Below, in pieces: positions 44,877-56,690 of a stretch of 64,000 bases of DNA. Position numbers and translations under genes: made by a program. Position 1 is the stretch's first letter. Each line of letters opens with the position of its first letter. The notes below the pieces were generated by a model. That model saw nothing but the letters and a program-made list of their open reading frames with translations, ran no database searches and had not been told where the DNA came from. Source of the DNA: Branchipolynoe longqiensis (Eukaryota > Annelida > Polychaeta > Phyllodocida > Polynoidae); assembly GCA_030323885.1 (NCBI GenBank), contig CM059199.1, positions 77,348,781-77,412,780 on the forward strand, given 5' to 3'.

Positions 44877-45226
44877 TCCCGGTGTCGCAGTTTGAAAGGG
44901 TACCCGTTTTAAAACGGGTCTTTTCACAATGCGCATGTGTTAAAGTTGAATGGCAAGCCTGAAATCTTTCTGAATTTCTGGCTTGCTTCTGTCTGTGGAG
45001 GAGCTCTGGAAATGTAGGGCGAGACAAGCATGGATTCATTCAGGAATCATTGTAGTGAATATTTTATGCTTGATATTCTATATTTTCCTTTCAACTAACA
45101 AGTTAACAAGCAATTAACAAGTTATTTAACATGCGTACAGTCTCAATCTGGCAGAAATGCATGTGCATGTGCATTTTGAAAAGTCCTGTTTTAAAGCGGG
45201 TACCCTTTTAAACTGCGACACCGGTG
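44877..45226. mobile_element. ~350-bp MITE with ~50-bp TIRs
   Basis: The left end CCGGTGTCGCAGTTTGAAAG, GGTACCCGTTTTAAAACGGG matches the reverse complement of the right end (CGGGTACCC, TTTTAAACTGCGACACCGG). No coding capacity. A target duplication was not clear. Confidence 0.75.
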
Positions 45227-45295
45227 CATATCCCTGTGTAAACACGGGCACCTCTGTGCAGGCTTCTCCTGTGGAAGTTTGGGACTTTGAATTGC

Positions 45296-45465
45296 GGCCG
45301 AATCAAACCAATGACTTACCAAATTTATACTTGTCGCTACTTTTCCTGGCGCTTGACATTACTAGGATAGGGCAAGGTCTGGTTAGCACGGTATCAGAAT
45401 AATGTGGCTGAGTGGGATATGGGGTCATGGTGCTGGCGGTCTGGTCTCCCAGTGGGACAGCACGA
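45296..45465 (+). mobile_element. SINE partial copy
   Basis: From CGAATCAAACCAATGACTTA to GTCTCCCAGTGGGACAGCAC. The head and the 3' third are missing. Confidence 0.7.
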
Positions 45466-46040
45466 GTGGAGCCGGAGCTGGTTGGTGCTTTTCGTGGTCT
45501 GAGTGAAAACGAGGCGAGGCGCTAAGTCGGGGTGGGTTCAAGTAAACAGCATTAAGCCGTCTTGAAACAAAGAGTATATGTTAGACGTCTGACGTCAGAC
45601 CTCAGATATCAGGCGTCAGACGTCAGACCTCAGAATGCGATGCAGTGGAGGGCAGGGCAGGCATACAACTTTGTGTTCGGTACTTGGAACCCCTATGCTC
45701 GGTACCAGTTACGTTTGTGTGTGTACCAGGTACCTTTGTGTTCGGTACCAGGCACTCGGTCCCTCTGTGCTGGTACACCCGCCCAGCTCCACTTCACCCA
45801 GTGCAGTCCCAAGTAGACGTGCCTCGACGCTATCATGATTGATGGACTTTGTTTTTATCCACCCGCCTACATGGGTTTTGAAAAGAAACAAAAGAACAAG
45901 TTAAAAGGAACATTAGGCCCCTTTGTCAGGTGCAGAGACTCAGACTGGCTCTCAGATGGTGGTGGTGGGTGGGGTGGGGGAGGTCGGGGGGGGGGGGTGG
46001 CCAAAAGGGAAGAGATCGGAACCAGGGATGTTGGAAATAT
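45466..46040. other. No gene seen; small internal repeats
   Basis: Short direct and inverted GACGTCAGACCTCAGA repeats at 45580-45640, and repeated TCGGTACC/GGTACCAG blocks at 45670-45775. A GGTGGGTGGGG stretch follows near 45960. Confidence 0.5.
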
Positions 46041-46044
46041 CAGG

Positions 46045-47250
46045 GCTTATGTGTGTATATATCACGGACTTATGTGTATATATCACGGTCTTATGTGTGT
46101 ATATATCACGGCCTTATGTGTGTATATATCACGGTCTTATGTGTGTATATATCACGGCCTTATGTGTATATATCACGGCCTTCTGTGTATATATCACGGT
46201 CTTATGTGTGTATATATCACAGTCTTATGTGTGTATATATCACAGCCTTATGTGTGTATATATCATGGCCTTATGTGTGTATATATCATGGCCATATGTG
46301 TGTATATATCACGGCCTTATGTATATATATCACGGATCTGATGTGTGTATATATCACGGATGTGATGGCGTGTATATATCACGGCCTTATGTGTATATAC
46401 CACGGTCTTATGTGTGTATATACCACGGCCTTATGTGTATATACCACGGTATTATGTGTGTATATACCACCACCTTCTGTGTATATATCACGGCCTTAAG
46501 TGTATATATCAAAGTCTTATGTGCATATGTACCACGGTCTTAATACTCTTATGTATGTATATATCACAGCCTTATGTGTATATATCACGGCATTATGTGC
46601 ATATATCACGGTCTTATGTGTGTATATATCATGGTCTTATGTGTGTATATATCACGGCCTTATGCGTGTATATATCACGGCCTTATGTGTATATATCACG
46701 GCCTTATGTGTATATATCACGGCCTTATGTGTATATATCACGGTCTTATGTGTGTATATATCACGGCCTTATGTGTATATACCACGGTCTTATGTGTGTA
46801 TATACCACCGCCTTATGTGTATATATCACGGTCTTATGTCTGTATATATCACGGCCTTATGTGTGTATATATCACGGCCTTAGGTATGTATATATCACGT
46901 CATTATGTGTGTATATATTATTATGTGTGTATATATCATGGTCTTATGTGTATATATCACAGCCTTATGTGTATATATCACAGTCTTATGTGCGTATATA
47001 TCACAGTCTTATGTATGTATATATCACAGCCTTATGTGTATATAGCACGGCATTATGTGCATATATCACGGTCTTATGTGTGTATATATCATGGTCTTAT
47101 GTGTGTATATATCATGGCCTTATGTGTGTATATATCACGGCCTTATGTGTATATATCACATCATTATGTGTGTAAATATCACGGCCTCATATGTGTATAT
47201 ATATCACATCCTCATGTGTGTATATACCACGGCCTTATGTGTGTATATAT
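46045..47250. repeat. 23-bp satellite, left part
   Basis: Units of 19-23 bp built on TATATATCACGGCCTTATGT with optional GTG. About 50 copies. The plus strand is stop-free in all frames, which gives misleading Cys/Tyr/Ile-rich frames. Confidence 0.95.
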
Positions 47251-47953
47251 ATGCCCAGCGGCTCGCCGCTGGGGTTTAAATGCGCAACACGGAGGTCGCC
47301 GCGCCGGGCGATAGCCCAGGACTAATGACCTTGTCGGCCTCGTTAAGATAGGGCGGGGGGAGGAAATCCGACCCCCAGTGCCGGGGTCGGCACAAGGCAA
47401 ACGCGCCGCCTCAGCGCACTCGCTGGGTGCGGGGGGAGGGGGGAGCGAGCCGGGCACCTCCCGGCTCCCCTAACTGCCCTCACTCTTCTGGCCGCGCGCG
47501 CCCTGCCACCACGCATCCCGAGCTGCTCAGCAACCGCTCGGATGTGCGCACCTCGTCCCTCCCCCAGCCTGGCTGCTGCCCTAATGGCAGAGGACGAGCC
47601 TTGACCTCTCCCACCCATCCTTTGAGCAAGAGGGGGGGGACACTGGGCGCGCGAGGGGGGGTAGGGCACGCCGCCCGCCACACAGCGGGCCGGCTGCGGC
47701 CACTCCCCACAGGTACCGGGTTCAACACCCAGCATATTGACTTAGCCATTGGCAAATGAACTTACACATCATTACATATTATTATTACTTTATCTTAGCG
47801 CCCCTTACGCCCATTGGGGCAGCGCGCGCGCATGTGCGCAACAGGTTGATTTGTTACGTCATTAACATTGTGCATTTGTTTATGTAATACTTTTAACCTT
47901 AGTGACTTTAATAAAAAGTCTTTTACTCCCCCCGTGTGTTCGCGTCATTTAAG
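47251..47953. mobile_element. ~700-bp GC-rich element inserted in the 23-bp satellite
   Basis: Satellite sequence resumes in phase on the right, and GGCCTTATGTGTGTATATAT occurs immediately on both sides, compatible with a ~22-bp target duplication or simply with the repeat unit. The insert starts with a perfect hairpin (CCCAGCGG...CCGCTGGG) and is GC-rich for ~440 bp. It then turns AT-rich and ends with TTTAATAAAAAGTCTTTTAC near 47908. A GGGTTCAACACCC box at ~47722 resembles a tRNA T-arm. The plan parallels the insert at 15119-15505. Confidence 0.6.
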
Positions 47954-48763
47954 ATGGCCTTATGTGTGTATATATATCACATCCTCATGTGTGTATATAC
48001 CACGGCCTTATGTGTGCATATATCACAGCCTTATGTGTGTATATATCACAGCCTTATGTGTGTATATCTCGGCCTTATGTGTGTATATATATCACGGCCT
48101 TATGTGTGTGTATACCACATCCGTATGTGTGTATATACCACGGGCTTATTAGTGGCGCTATCTGTGTATATATCACAGCCTTATTGGAAGCGCTCTGTGT
48201 GTATATATCAGAGCCTTATTGGAAGCGCCCTGTGTGTACATATCACAGCCTTATGAGAAGCGCTATGTGTGTATATATCACGGCCTTATTGGAAGCGCTC
48301 TGTGTGTATTTGGTTTTGGGGTGTGTGTTTGTTTGGGGTTTGTGTGTATATATCACAGCCTTATTGGAAGTGCTCTGTCTGTATATATCACAGCCTTATT
48401 GGAAGCGCTCAGTGTGGACATATCATATCCTTATGAGAAGCGCTTTGTATGTGCATATATCACGGCCTTATTAGAACTAGAAGTGCTTTGTGTGTATATA
48501 TCACGGCCTTATTAGAACTAGAAGTGCTTTGTGTGTATATATCATGGCCTTATTAGTAACGCTATCTGTGTATATATCACAGCCTTATTGGAAGCGCTGT
48601 GTGTGTATATATCACAGCCTTATTGGAAGCGCTCTGTGTGTACATATCACAGCCTTATGCGAAGCAATCTGGGTGTATATATATCGCGGCCTTATTGGAA
48701 GCGCTCTGAGTGTACATATCATATTCTTATGAGAAGCGCTTTGTATGTGCATATATCACGGCC
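47954..48763. repeat. 23-bp satellite, right part, with a derived 35-bp unit
   Basis: It begins with 23-bp units, then most units carry an added TATTGGAAGCGCTCTG block, giving ~35 bp. It shows stepwise unit evolution along the array. A few units return after the MITE, at 49528-49553. Confidence 0.9.
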
Positions 48764-48767
48764 TTAA

Positions 48768-49523
48768 GCCCCAGTCACACATAGCCGGACGAGGCCCGGA
48801 TTTTGAGCCGGACCACCCACGGACCAACGGCCCGGACTGTCCCACACCGCCACGGATAAAATCACTGTTTTCCTTGATTTTTGCCTCGCAGTCACACTTT
48901 CCCGGACGAGCCCTGGACGAGCCCCGTACCACGCCCGGACTGACCCCGGACTGGGCCGGACCGGCCCCGGACGAGGCCGGACCACCCCCAGACTGCCCCG
49001 GACCACCCCCGGACTATCCCGGATCACCCCCGGACTATCCCGGATCACCCCCAGACTATCCTGGATCACCCCTGGTCTTACGGGGGCAGTCCGGGAGTGG
49101 TCCGTGGTTAGGCCGGGGGTAGTCCTGGATAGTCCGGGGATGGTCCGGGTCAAACTGTGGCTCAAAATGAGCCCGGACCACCCCCGGACAGGCCCGGTCC
49201 ACCCCGGAGCACCCCCGAAATACCTGGACCACCCCCGGACCACCCCCGGACCACCCCCGGACCACCCCCGGATCAGGCCGGATCAGGCCCGATTGAGCCC
49301 GGATCGGAAAATCCCCCGGACCACCCCAGATGTTTTAAACATTTTAAAACATCCGGGGCTGAGCCCGGACGGCGGCGGACGAGCCACAGATCAGGCCGGA
49401 TCAGGGGGTGTCGGCATGGACGAGCCACGGATGAGCCACGGATCACCCCGAATCACTCCGGACCACCCCAGATGGCGGTCCGGGGCTCGTCCGGCCCCTG
49501 ATCCGAGTATGTGTGACTGGGGC
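48768..49523. mobile_element. 756-bp MITE with TTAA flanks in the satellite
   Basis: It starts GCCCCAGTCACACATAGCCG and ends ATGTGTGACTGGGGC, with TTAA at 48764-48767 and 49524-49527. The interior is dominated by CCCGGACCACCCCCGGA-type repeats. It has no transposase. Satellite sequence on both sides shows it inserted into the array. Either a TTAA (piggyBac-like) or TTA (Harbinger-like) duplication fits. Confidence 0.8.
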
Positions 49524-49654
49524 TTAATTAGAAATAGAAGCACTTTGTGTGTGGTACAGATTCTGCAGCCAGGATTAATTACCCACCCGCCCATAAGCAT
49601 GAACGATGCCAGTTTCATTATTGATGGGAAGTCAAAGCTGGTCTGCCTGCTGGT

Positions 49655-50010
49655 GGCGCAGCACAGTCAGCACAGTCAGCACAGTCAGCACAGTCAGCAC
49701 AGTCAGCACTGTCAGCACAGTCAGCACAGTCAGCACAGTCAGCACAGTCAGCACAGTGAGCACAGTAAGCACAGTAAGCACAGTAAGCACAGTAAGCACA
49801 GTAAGCACAGTAAGCACAGTAAGCACAGTAAGCACAGTAAGCACTGTCAGCACTGTCAGCACTAATGGTGCAGCACAGTCAGCACAGTCAAGACAGTCAG
49901 CACCGTCAGCACAGTCAGCAGTCAGCAGTAAGCACAGTAAGCACAGTAAGCACAGTCAGCACAGTCAGCAACAGTCAGCACATTCAGCACAGTAATCACT
50001 AGTGGTGCAG
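49655..50010. repeat. 9-bp repeat CAGCACAGT / AAGCACAGT
   Basis: About 35 units in two blocks separated by ACTAATGGTGCAG at ~49862. The CAG and AAG forms are clustered rather than mixed. Confidence 0.95.
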
Positions 50011-50149
50011 CACAGTCAGCCGGCCAGGTGGGTGGCAGAAGCCTGGCTCTTATCGCACACAATGCGCGCTGACTGATTGTCTGATTGTGATCTTAATAAA
50101 AGAGTGTCGATGACTTCATCAGACAGGCAGGTGGCCGGTGTGGTTCTGG

Positions 50150-50640
50150 CGGTGTGAGGTAGGCTGCTGTGTGTGAGGCAGGCTGATGTATGTGAAGGCA
50201 GCTTCATGTAGCTGGGGGTGTGTGAGGCAGTCTGCGGTGTGTGAGGCAGGCTGCTGTGTGTGAGGCAGGCTGATGTATGTGAAGGCAGCTTCATGTGGCT
50301 GGGGCGGTGTGAGGCAGGCTGCTGTGTGTGAGGCAGGCTGATGTATGTGAAGGCAGCTTCATGTGGCTGGGTGTGTGAGGCAGTCTGCGGTGTGTGAGGC
50401 AGGCTGCTGTGTGTGAGGCAGGCTGCTGTGTGTGAGGCAGGCTGCTGTATGTGAAGGCAGCTTCATGTGGCTGGAGCGGTGTGAGGCAGGCTGCTGTGTG
50501 TGAGGCAGGCTGCTGTGTGTGAGGCAGGCTGCTGTGTGTGAGGCAGGCTGCTGTGTGTGAGGCAGGCTGTTGTGTGAGGCAGGCTGCTGTGTGAGGCAGG
50601 CTGCTGTGTGTGAGGCAGGCTGCTGTGGGGAAGCAGCTTC
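50150..50640. repeat. 19-bp minisatellite GAGGCAGGCTGCTGTGTGT
   Basis: The units are interspersed at intervals with GAAGGCAGCTTCATGTGGCT, giving a loose higher-order period of ~75-110 bp. Confidence 0.9.
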
Positions 50641-50834
50641 ACGACCTGCAGCTGAATTAGCAGGTTAAGACGCGGGTCGATGTGTTTAGGAGCTCGGCCA
50701 GTTGGCACACACTCAGTCACGTGATAAACTGAAAGATGGACTGAAACAAATAAATATTACACGAATAAATAAAATATTAATAAGTAAGACGAAGGAGGTG
50801 GAGAAGCGCAGGTAGGTGGAGCTGGTGGTCTGTA

Positions 50835-52870
50835 CTCTGATGTACATTGCTGACTGGTCTGTTCACTGGTGTCGTCTGTACAGTGGTGTCTGGTCTGTAC
50901 AGTGGTGACTGGTCTGTACACTAGTGACTGGTCTGTACACTGGTGATTGGTCTGTACACTAGTGACTGGTCTGTACAGTGGTGATTGGTTTGTACACTGG
51001 TGACTGCTCTGTACACTGGTGACTGGTCTGTACACTGGTGTCTGGTATGTGCACTGGTGACTGATCTGTACACTGGTGACTGGTCTGACCACTGGTGATT
51101 GGCATGTACACTGGTGACTGGTCTGTACACTGGTGACTGATCTGAACACTGGTGACTGGTCTGTACTGGTGACTGCTCTGTACACTGGTGACTGCTTTGT
51201 ACACTGGTGTCTGGTATGTACACTGGTGACTGGTGTCTGGTATGTACACTGGTGACTGGTATGTGCACTGGTGACTGATCTGTACAATGGTGACTGGTCT
51301 GTACACTGGTGACTGCTTTGTACACTGGTGACTGCTTTGTACACTGGTGTCTGGTATGTACACTGGTGACTGGTATGTACACTGGTGACTGGTATGTGCA
51401 CTGGTGACTGATCTGTACACTGGTGTCTGGTCTGTACACTGGTGACTGGTATGTACACTCGTGACTGATATGTAAACTGGTGACTGATTTGTACACTTGA
51501 TTGATTAGTGGTTGCTTTACGCCGTGTCGGCAGCATAGGCCATATTCACGGCGATTCTGTACTCTGGTGATTGGTCTGTATACTCATGACTGGTATGTGC
51601 ACTAGTGACGTGATGTGTACACTGGTGACTGGTCTGTACATTGGTGACTGGTATGTACACTGGTGACTGCTATGTACACTGGTGACTGGTCTGGACACTG
51701 GTGATTGGTATGTACATTGGTGACTGTTTTGTACACTGGTGACTGGGCTGTACACTGGTGACTGGGCTGTACACTGGTGACTGGTCTGTACACTGGTGTC
51801 TTGTATGTACACTGGTGACTGGTCTGGACACTGGTGATTGGTATGTACATTGGTGACTGTTTTGTACACTGGTGACTGGGCTGTACCCTGGTGACTGGGC
51901 TGTACACTGGTGACTGGGATGTACACTGGTGACTGGTCTGTACACTGTTGTATGGTCTGTACACAGGTGACTGGTCTGTACACTGGTGACTGGTATGTAT
52001 ACTGGTGACTGGTCTGTATACTGGTGACTGGTATGTACACTGGTGTCTGGTCTGTACACTGGTGACTGGGCTGTACACTGGTGTCTGGTATGTACATTGG
52101 TGACTGTTTTGTAGACTAATGACTGGGATGTGCACTGGTGACTGATCTGTACAATGGTGACTGGTCTGTACACTGGTGTATGGTCTGTACACAGGTGACT
52201 GGTCTGTACACTGGTGACTGGTATGTATACTGGTGACTGGTCTGTATACTGGTGACTGGTATGTACACTGGTGTCTGGTTTGTACAGTGGTGACTGGTCT
52301 GTACACTGGTGTCTGGTATGTACATTGGTGACTGTTTTGTAGACTAATGACTGGTCTGTACACTGGTGACTGATCTGTACAATGGTGACTGGTCTGTACA
52401 CTGGTGTCTGGTATGTGCACATGTGACTGGTCTGTACACTGGTGACTGGTATGTATACTGGTGACTGGTCTGTATACTGCTGACTGGTATGTACACTGGT
52501 GTCTCGTCTGTACACTGGTGACTGGTCTGTATACTGGCTTCTGCAGCCCAAACTGTGGTCTGTACACTGGTGACTGGTGTGTTCACTGGTTACTGGTCTG
52601 TACACTGGTGTCTGCAGCCCACAATGTGGTCTATACACTGGTGAATGGTATGTACACTGCAGTCACCAGCCCACACTGTGGTCTGTAATGTGGTGACTGG
52701 TCTGTATACTGCTGACTGGTATGTACACTGGTGTCTCGTCTGTGCACTGATGACTGGTCTGGACACTGGTGTCTGCAGCCCACACTGTGGTCTGTACACT
52801 GGTGACTGGTCTGTACACTGGTTACTGATATGTACACTGGTGACTGCAGCCCACACTGTGGTCTGTACAC
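50835..52870. repeat. 19-bp satellite TCTGTACACTGGTGACTGG, ~105 copies
   Basis: It covers ~2 kb with many point variants. The minus strand is stop-free in all frames. The right end (52540-52870) contains four copies of a GCAGCCCACACTGTGGTCTG block, a distinct sub-repeat. Confidence 0.95.
51496..51553 (-). mobile_element. Extremely 5'-truncated LINE: 3' tail only, ~58 bp
   Basis: TGATTAGTGGTTGCTTTACG, CCGTGTCGGCAGCATAGGCC, ATATTCACGGCG is the same as the 3' terminus of the LINE at 58272-59464. It sits inside the 19-bp satellite. Confidence 0.8.
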
Positions 52871-52983
52871 CACGCAGGGCTGAACTCTATATCAAGTTGA
52901 ACTGTTGCGTGTTGCTCCATGGACAATGAGGGTTCATTCTTAAGGTGCTTTCACCATTTGTACCTTGTTCCCGACACAACCAG

Positions 52984-54012
52984 GGCCCATATTCATGTAG
53001 TGGTGCCAGGCATAGCCGGTGCTACACAGTAGCTCTAGGGTAGCTATCCGTGGCTAGTGGCAGGTTGGAGAAATAGGTCAAGTCGTATTCACCAATGTCC
53101 AAGCCGCCGCGGATAGCTAACCGTGAGTTTATTTATAGATTTGGGAAATCCCTCTCTGCTTGTACCCGGTGACCACCGCTATTTGACAATAACACCGCCG
53201 ATTCGGCAACGGCGGCGATTTGTTTTGTTTAGATTCGTTGATTCGACAATATGAATAACGCCGCCGATGCAGCGGCGGCATTAATATCGGTTCGCTTTTA
53301 GGGTTAAATTGATCAAATTTCACTTATTGCGTATGTAATTCTGTTAAATATGATAGCATTGAATAGATTTGGGCCTAATACATTGCCGCCGATGCGGCGG
53401 CGATGTTTTGTTGATTTTGACAGTATGGATATCGACGTCGATGCGGCTGCGATTTGTTTAGTTTACAATTGGCGATTCGACACTATGAAGGCGGCGGTGT
53501 TAATATCGGTTCGAATTTAGGGTTAATTTGATCAAATGTCACTTATTGATATGTAATTCTGTTAAATATGATAGCATTGAATAGATTTCAGCCTAATATA
53601 TTGCTGCCGATGCGGCGGCGGCGGAGATGTGCATTTTGTGGATATGCGACAGTATGGATATCGACGTCAAAGCGGCGGTGGCGATTTGTTTAGTTTACAT
53701 TCGGCGATTCGACACTATGAAGGCGGTGGCGTTAATATCGGTTCCAATTTAGGGTTAATTTGATCAAATTTCACTTATTGCGTATGAAAATCTGTAAAAT
53801 ATGATCACATTGAATAGATTGAGACCCACACACGCTCACTAACCTCTCGGGCTACTCCCTTACCCGTGATTTGAAAGTGGGGTAGCTTAGCCTAGGCTAC
53901 GGTCGGCGGCTAGTGCTGGCACAGGCACATGAATACTGATTTTCCACCGTTAGCCGTGTGGGGCTACTGTAGCCACAGTTAAGGCCCTGGCACCAGCACA
54001 TGAATACGGGCC
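52984..54012. mobile_element. Fold-back MITE 4, ~1.03 kb, same superfamily as MITEs 1-2
   Basis: It starts GGCCCATATTCATGTAGTGG and ends CCAGCACATGAATACGGGCC, with CAG on both sides (52981-52983, 54013-54015). Inside are three related copies of a block with TTAGGGTTAATTTGATCAAA, TTCTGTTAAATATGATAGC and ATTGAATAGATTT. GATTTGGGAAATCCCTCT near 53138 is shared with the 29-kb elements. The termini are a third variant of the family. Confidence 0.75.
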
Positions 54013-54122
54013 CAGACCCGGCAACACCCGGCAACACCCGGCAACACCCGGCAACACCCGGCAACACCCAGCAACACCCGGCAACTCCCGGCAACACCCG
54101 GCAACACCCGGCAACACCCGGC
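54013..54122. repeat. 11-bp repeat CCCGGCAACAC, ~10 copies
   Basis: It starts at the CAG that ends MITE 4. Confidence 0.9.
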
Positions 54123-54141
54123 GTCACAGTGAACCTCCCCG

Positions 54142-54290
54142 AGGGTAGAGCAGCGCTGCCTCTGGGTTGGTGATCGGTTACACTGCCTCTGGGTTGGTGA
54201 TCGGTTACACTACCTCTGGGTTGGTAATCGGTTACACTGCCTCTGGGTTGGTGATCAGTTGCACTGCACTGTGGGTTGGTGGTCAGTTAT
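54142..54290. repeat. 27-bp repeat, ~5 copies
   Basis: Unit CCTCTGGGTTGGTGATCGGT, TACACTG. The last copies are diverged. Confidence 0.9.
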
Positions 54291-54359
54291 TACCTTACAG
54301 ATTAACTTAAAGATCCTCTTCTGGCTGATCTCGGCCCTAATGGGCCTCTAACGCCAACT

Positions 54360-54730
54360 TGTTATGGCAAAAAAGAACTATTTGTTTGCACATGGATGAC
54401 ATCAGTATGCCACATAGTCTGGTCTGTTAGGGGGATTTTAAGGAGGGATTGTGCACATTTGTCTACAATCATGAAATTTGGCACATTTGAAGTTTGTGAC
54501 CTGCTGAATTCAAATCTGCCGGGAGCCAAAGCCAATTCTCAATGGTGTCGCCATATTGGACAATTCAAAATGGCCACCACCAAAAATATGATTTTTACAT
54601 TACTTGCCAAGAAGAAGTCATACAGTTACAAATCAAAACACTTTGCTAGGGTTTTGAAACCTCAGGGATTCTAAATCTGATATTATAATGAATTTTGCAT
54701 AACTTTGACACTTAAAATAATGAAATCATA
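54360..54730. other. Unclassified, possibly dispersed-repeat sequence; no gene called
   Basis: A 92-codon plus-strand frame (54396-54674) is unlike known domains. Phrases such as ATCATGAAATTTGGCACAT, GTGACCTGCTGAATTC and TTCAAAATGGCCACC are reminiscent of dispersed repeats in invertebrate genomes, but no second copy is in this window. Confidence 0.3.
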
Positions 54731-55032
54731 AGTAAAACGTCTTTTCATAGGTATCCTTTATTGATCAACAAAATCAGGCTAATAACCATCTAGCAAACAC
54801 TATGCAATGAAAAAGGCAGTAAATCAATCAATCAATAAATGTATCAATCATATTACATGCTGTGACTGGTGTGACACTGATTCATCAATCTATATATATC
54901 CAGCATTCTTCTTCCAAGTCTCTATCATATCTCCCCAGAGATGATGATATGACAATAGTGGTAGCTTGAGAGTCCTCATGCCATCTTTCCTACCATCTCT
55001 CCCAATCCTGGGATCATCCTTGTCCAGGATGT
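54731..55032. other. No gene seen
   Basis: AT-rich sequence with ATCAATCAATCAATAAATG near 54827 and no recognisable element. Confidence 0.4.
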
Positions 55033-55450
55033 TACACGGAGCCCTCAGTGACTGACAGCAGTCAGGTGTCAGTCACCAGGATCTCTTAGTGACTGACAGC
55101 TGTTTGGTGTCAGTCACCAGTATCCCTCAGTGACTTACAGCTGTTTCGTGTCTGTCATCAGGATCTCTCAGTGGCTGACAGCTGTTTCGTGTTAGTCAGC
55201 AGGATCTCTCAGTGACTGACAGCTGTTTGGTGTATGTCAGCAGGATCCCTTAGTGACTGACAGCTGCCAGGTGTCAGTCAGCAGGATCTCTCAGTGACTG
55301 ACAGCTGTTTGGTGTCAGTCACTGAGAGATCCTGCTGACTGACAGCTGTCAGTCACTGAGGGATCCAGGATCTCTCAGTGACTGACAGCGGTCAGGTGTC
55401 AGTCACCAGGATCTCTCAGTGACTGACAGCTGGCCGGTGTCACCTCGCTG
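55033..55450. repeat. ~60-bp repeat (CTCAGTGACTGACAGCTG), ~7-8 units, one inverted
   Basis: Units carry TCTCAGTGACTGACAGCTGT, then TTGGTGTCAGTCACCAGGAT. Near 55310-55365 a stretch runs in reverse (GTCAGTCACTGAGAGATCCT), producing a local inverted repeat. Confidence 0.85.
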
Positions 55451-55574
55451 GGATCACGGTCACCGGTAAAACGCCGATATTCAGTCTGAGTTCCCAGAGT
55501 TCCCAGTTCTCAGGGCGGCGATCGGGAAGTTTGCCCTGTTTGATTTAGCTCTACTAATATCTGCAGCTGGTTCT

Positions 55575-55840
55575 CAGCACAACAGACTCCTTATGTCGGT
55601 GGTTTTATAGTGTTGGCCCACTGAGATACCATGTCTTCATCACTATAATGCGGTCTACCTCTCATATCGCGACATCCAACCAGCCCATCCGTGTAATTCC
55701 GGTAATAGTAACACCAGTATTAACAACATAAGCGAGACACATGAAAGGTCCCGTGTTCGATCCCAACTGTGTTAAACCAAAACCCTTCAAATGTATACTT
55801 GTCCCTGTATTGGCTGACGCTCGGATTTCGGTGCGAGATT
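55575..55840. mobile_element. Possible diverged SINE remnants
   Basis: TTTTATAGTGTTGGCCCACTGAGATACC resembles the SINE body on the minus strand in two short blocks. TACTTGTCCCTGTATTGGC with GACGCTCGG resembles its plus-strand body. The similarity is weak. Confidence 0.35.
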
Positions 55841-55976
55841 AGTTAGATTTGTTCCCAATTCTCGAACAACGACATCTAAGACAGACTGTGTCATTTCGTG
55901 TAAGTCGGTCTCGCAGGATGAGATCCAAAGCTGATTGTCGTGAAGCGTGAGCCGGTCTTGGAGAATCAGTCTGGGA

Positions 55977-56690
55977 GTTGCTGTAGTGCCTTGAAACCTG
56001 CACACACCCACAACCACACGCCCCCCACACCCCAGCACACACACGCCCCCACAACCCAGACACATGCGCCCCCCCCCCCCCACACACACACATGCACCCA
56101 CACGGCCCTCCCCCACGAACGGCCCCACACACACGCCCCACAAATACGACGCCACACACGCCCCTCCCCCACACACGCCCCCTCACACACGACCCCACAC
56201 CCCCACACACGACCCAAACACATGGACCCCACACACCCGACCCGACAGACACGACCCACACACACGCCCTTCACACGCCCCCCCCCCCCTTCACACCACT
56301 ACATTTCTAGTTGCTGTAGTGCTTGGGACCTGCACACACCCAACACACACACGCCCCCCCCCACACCACAGACACACGCGCACCACACACGCTCACCCAC
56401 ACACGTACCCACACGCCCACCACCCACACACGGCCCCACACACACGCCCCCACACACGCCCCACAAACACCACCCCCCACACGCCCCTCCCCCACACACC
56501 CCCCACACACACGCCCCACAAATACGACGCCACACACGCCCTCCCTCACACGCCCCCCCCCCCTCCACACACGCCCCCTCACACCCACGCCCCACACACG
56601 ACCCAAACCACAGACCCCACACAACGCCCTCCACACGCCCCCCCCCCCGCACACACACACACACTACCCCCCAACACACGCCCAAGCGCC
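55977..56690. repeat. C/A-rich tract with a ~334-bp duplication
   Basis: GTTGCTGTAGTGC and ACCTGCACACACCC recur at ~55978 and ~56312, each followed by ACACGCCCC-rich sequence of similar length. Low-complexity frames on both strands are artefacts. Confidence 0.8.

Noticed and set aside
46414..47314. Cys/Tyr/Ile-rich repeat proteins
   Set aside because: Stop-free 23-bp satellite read in three frames, with no independent coding evidence.
51602..52638. Minus-strand frames of more than 300 codons
   Set aside because: Produced by the 19-bp satellite in two overlapping frames at once.
54013..54122. Telomere-like repeat
   Set aside because: The 11-bp CCCGGCAACAC unit is not a telomere motif and has only ~10 copies.
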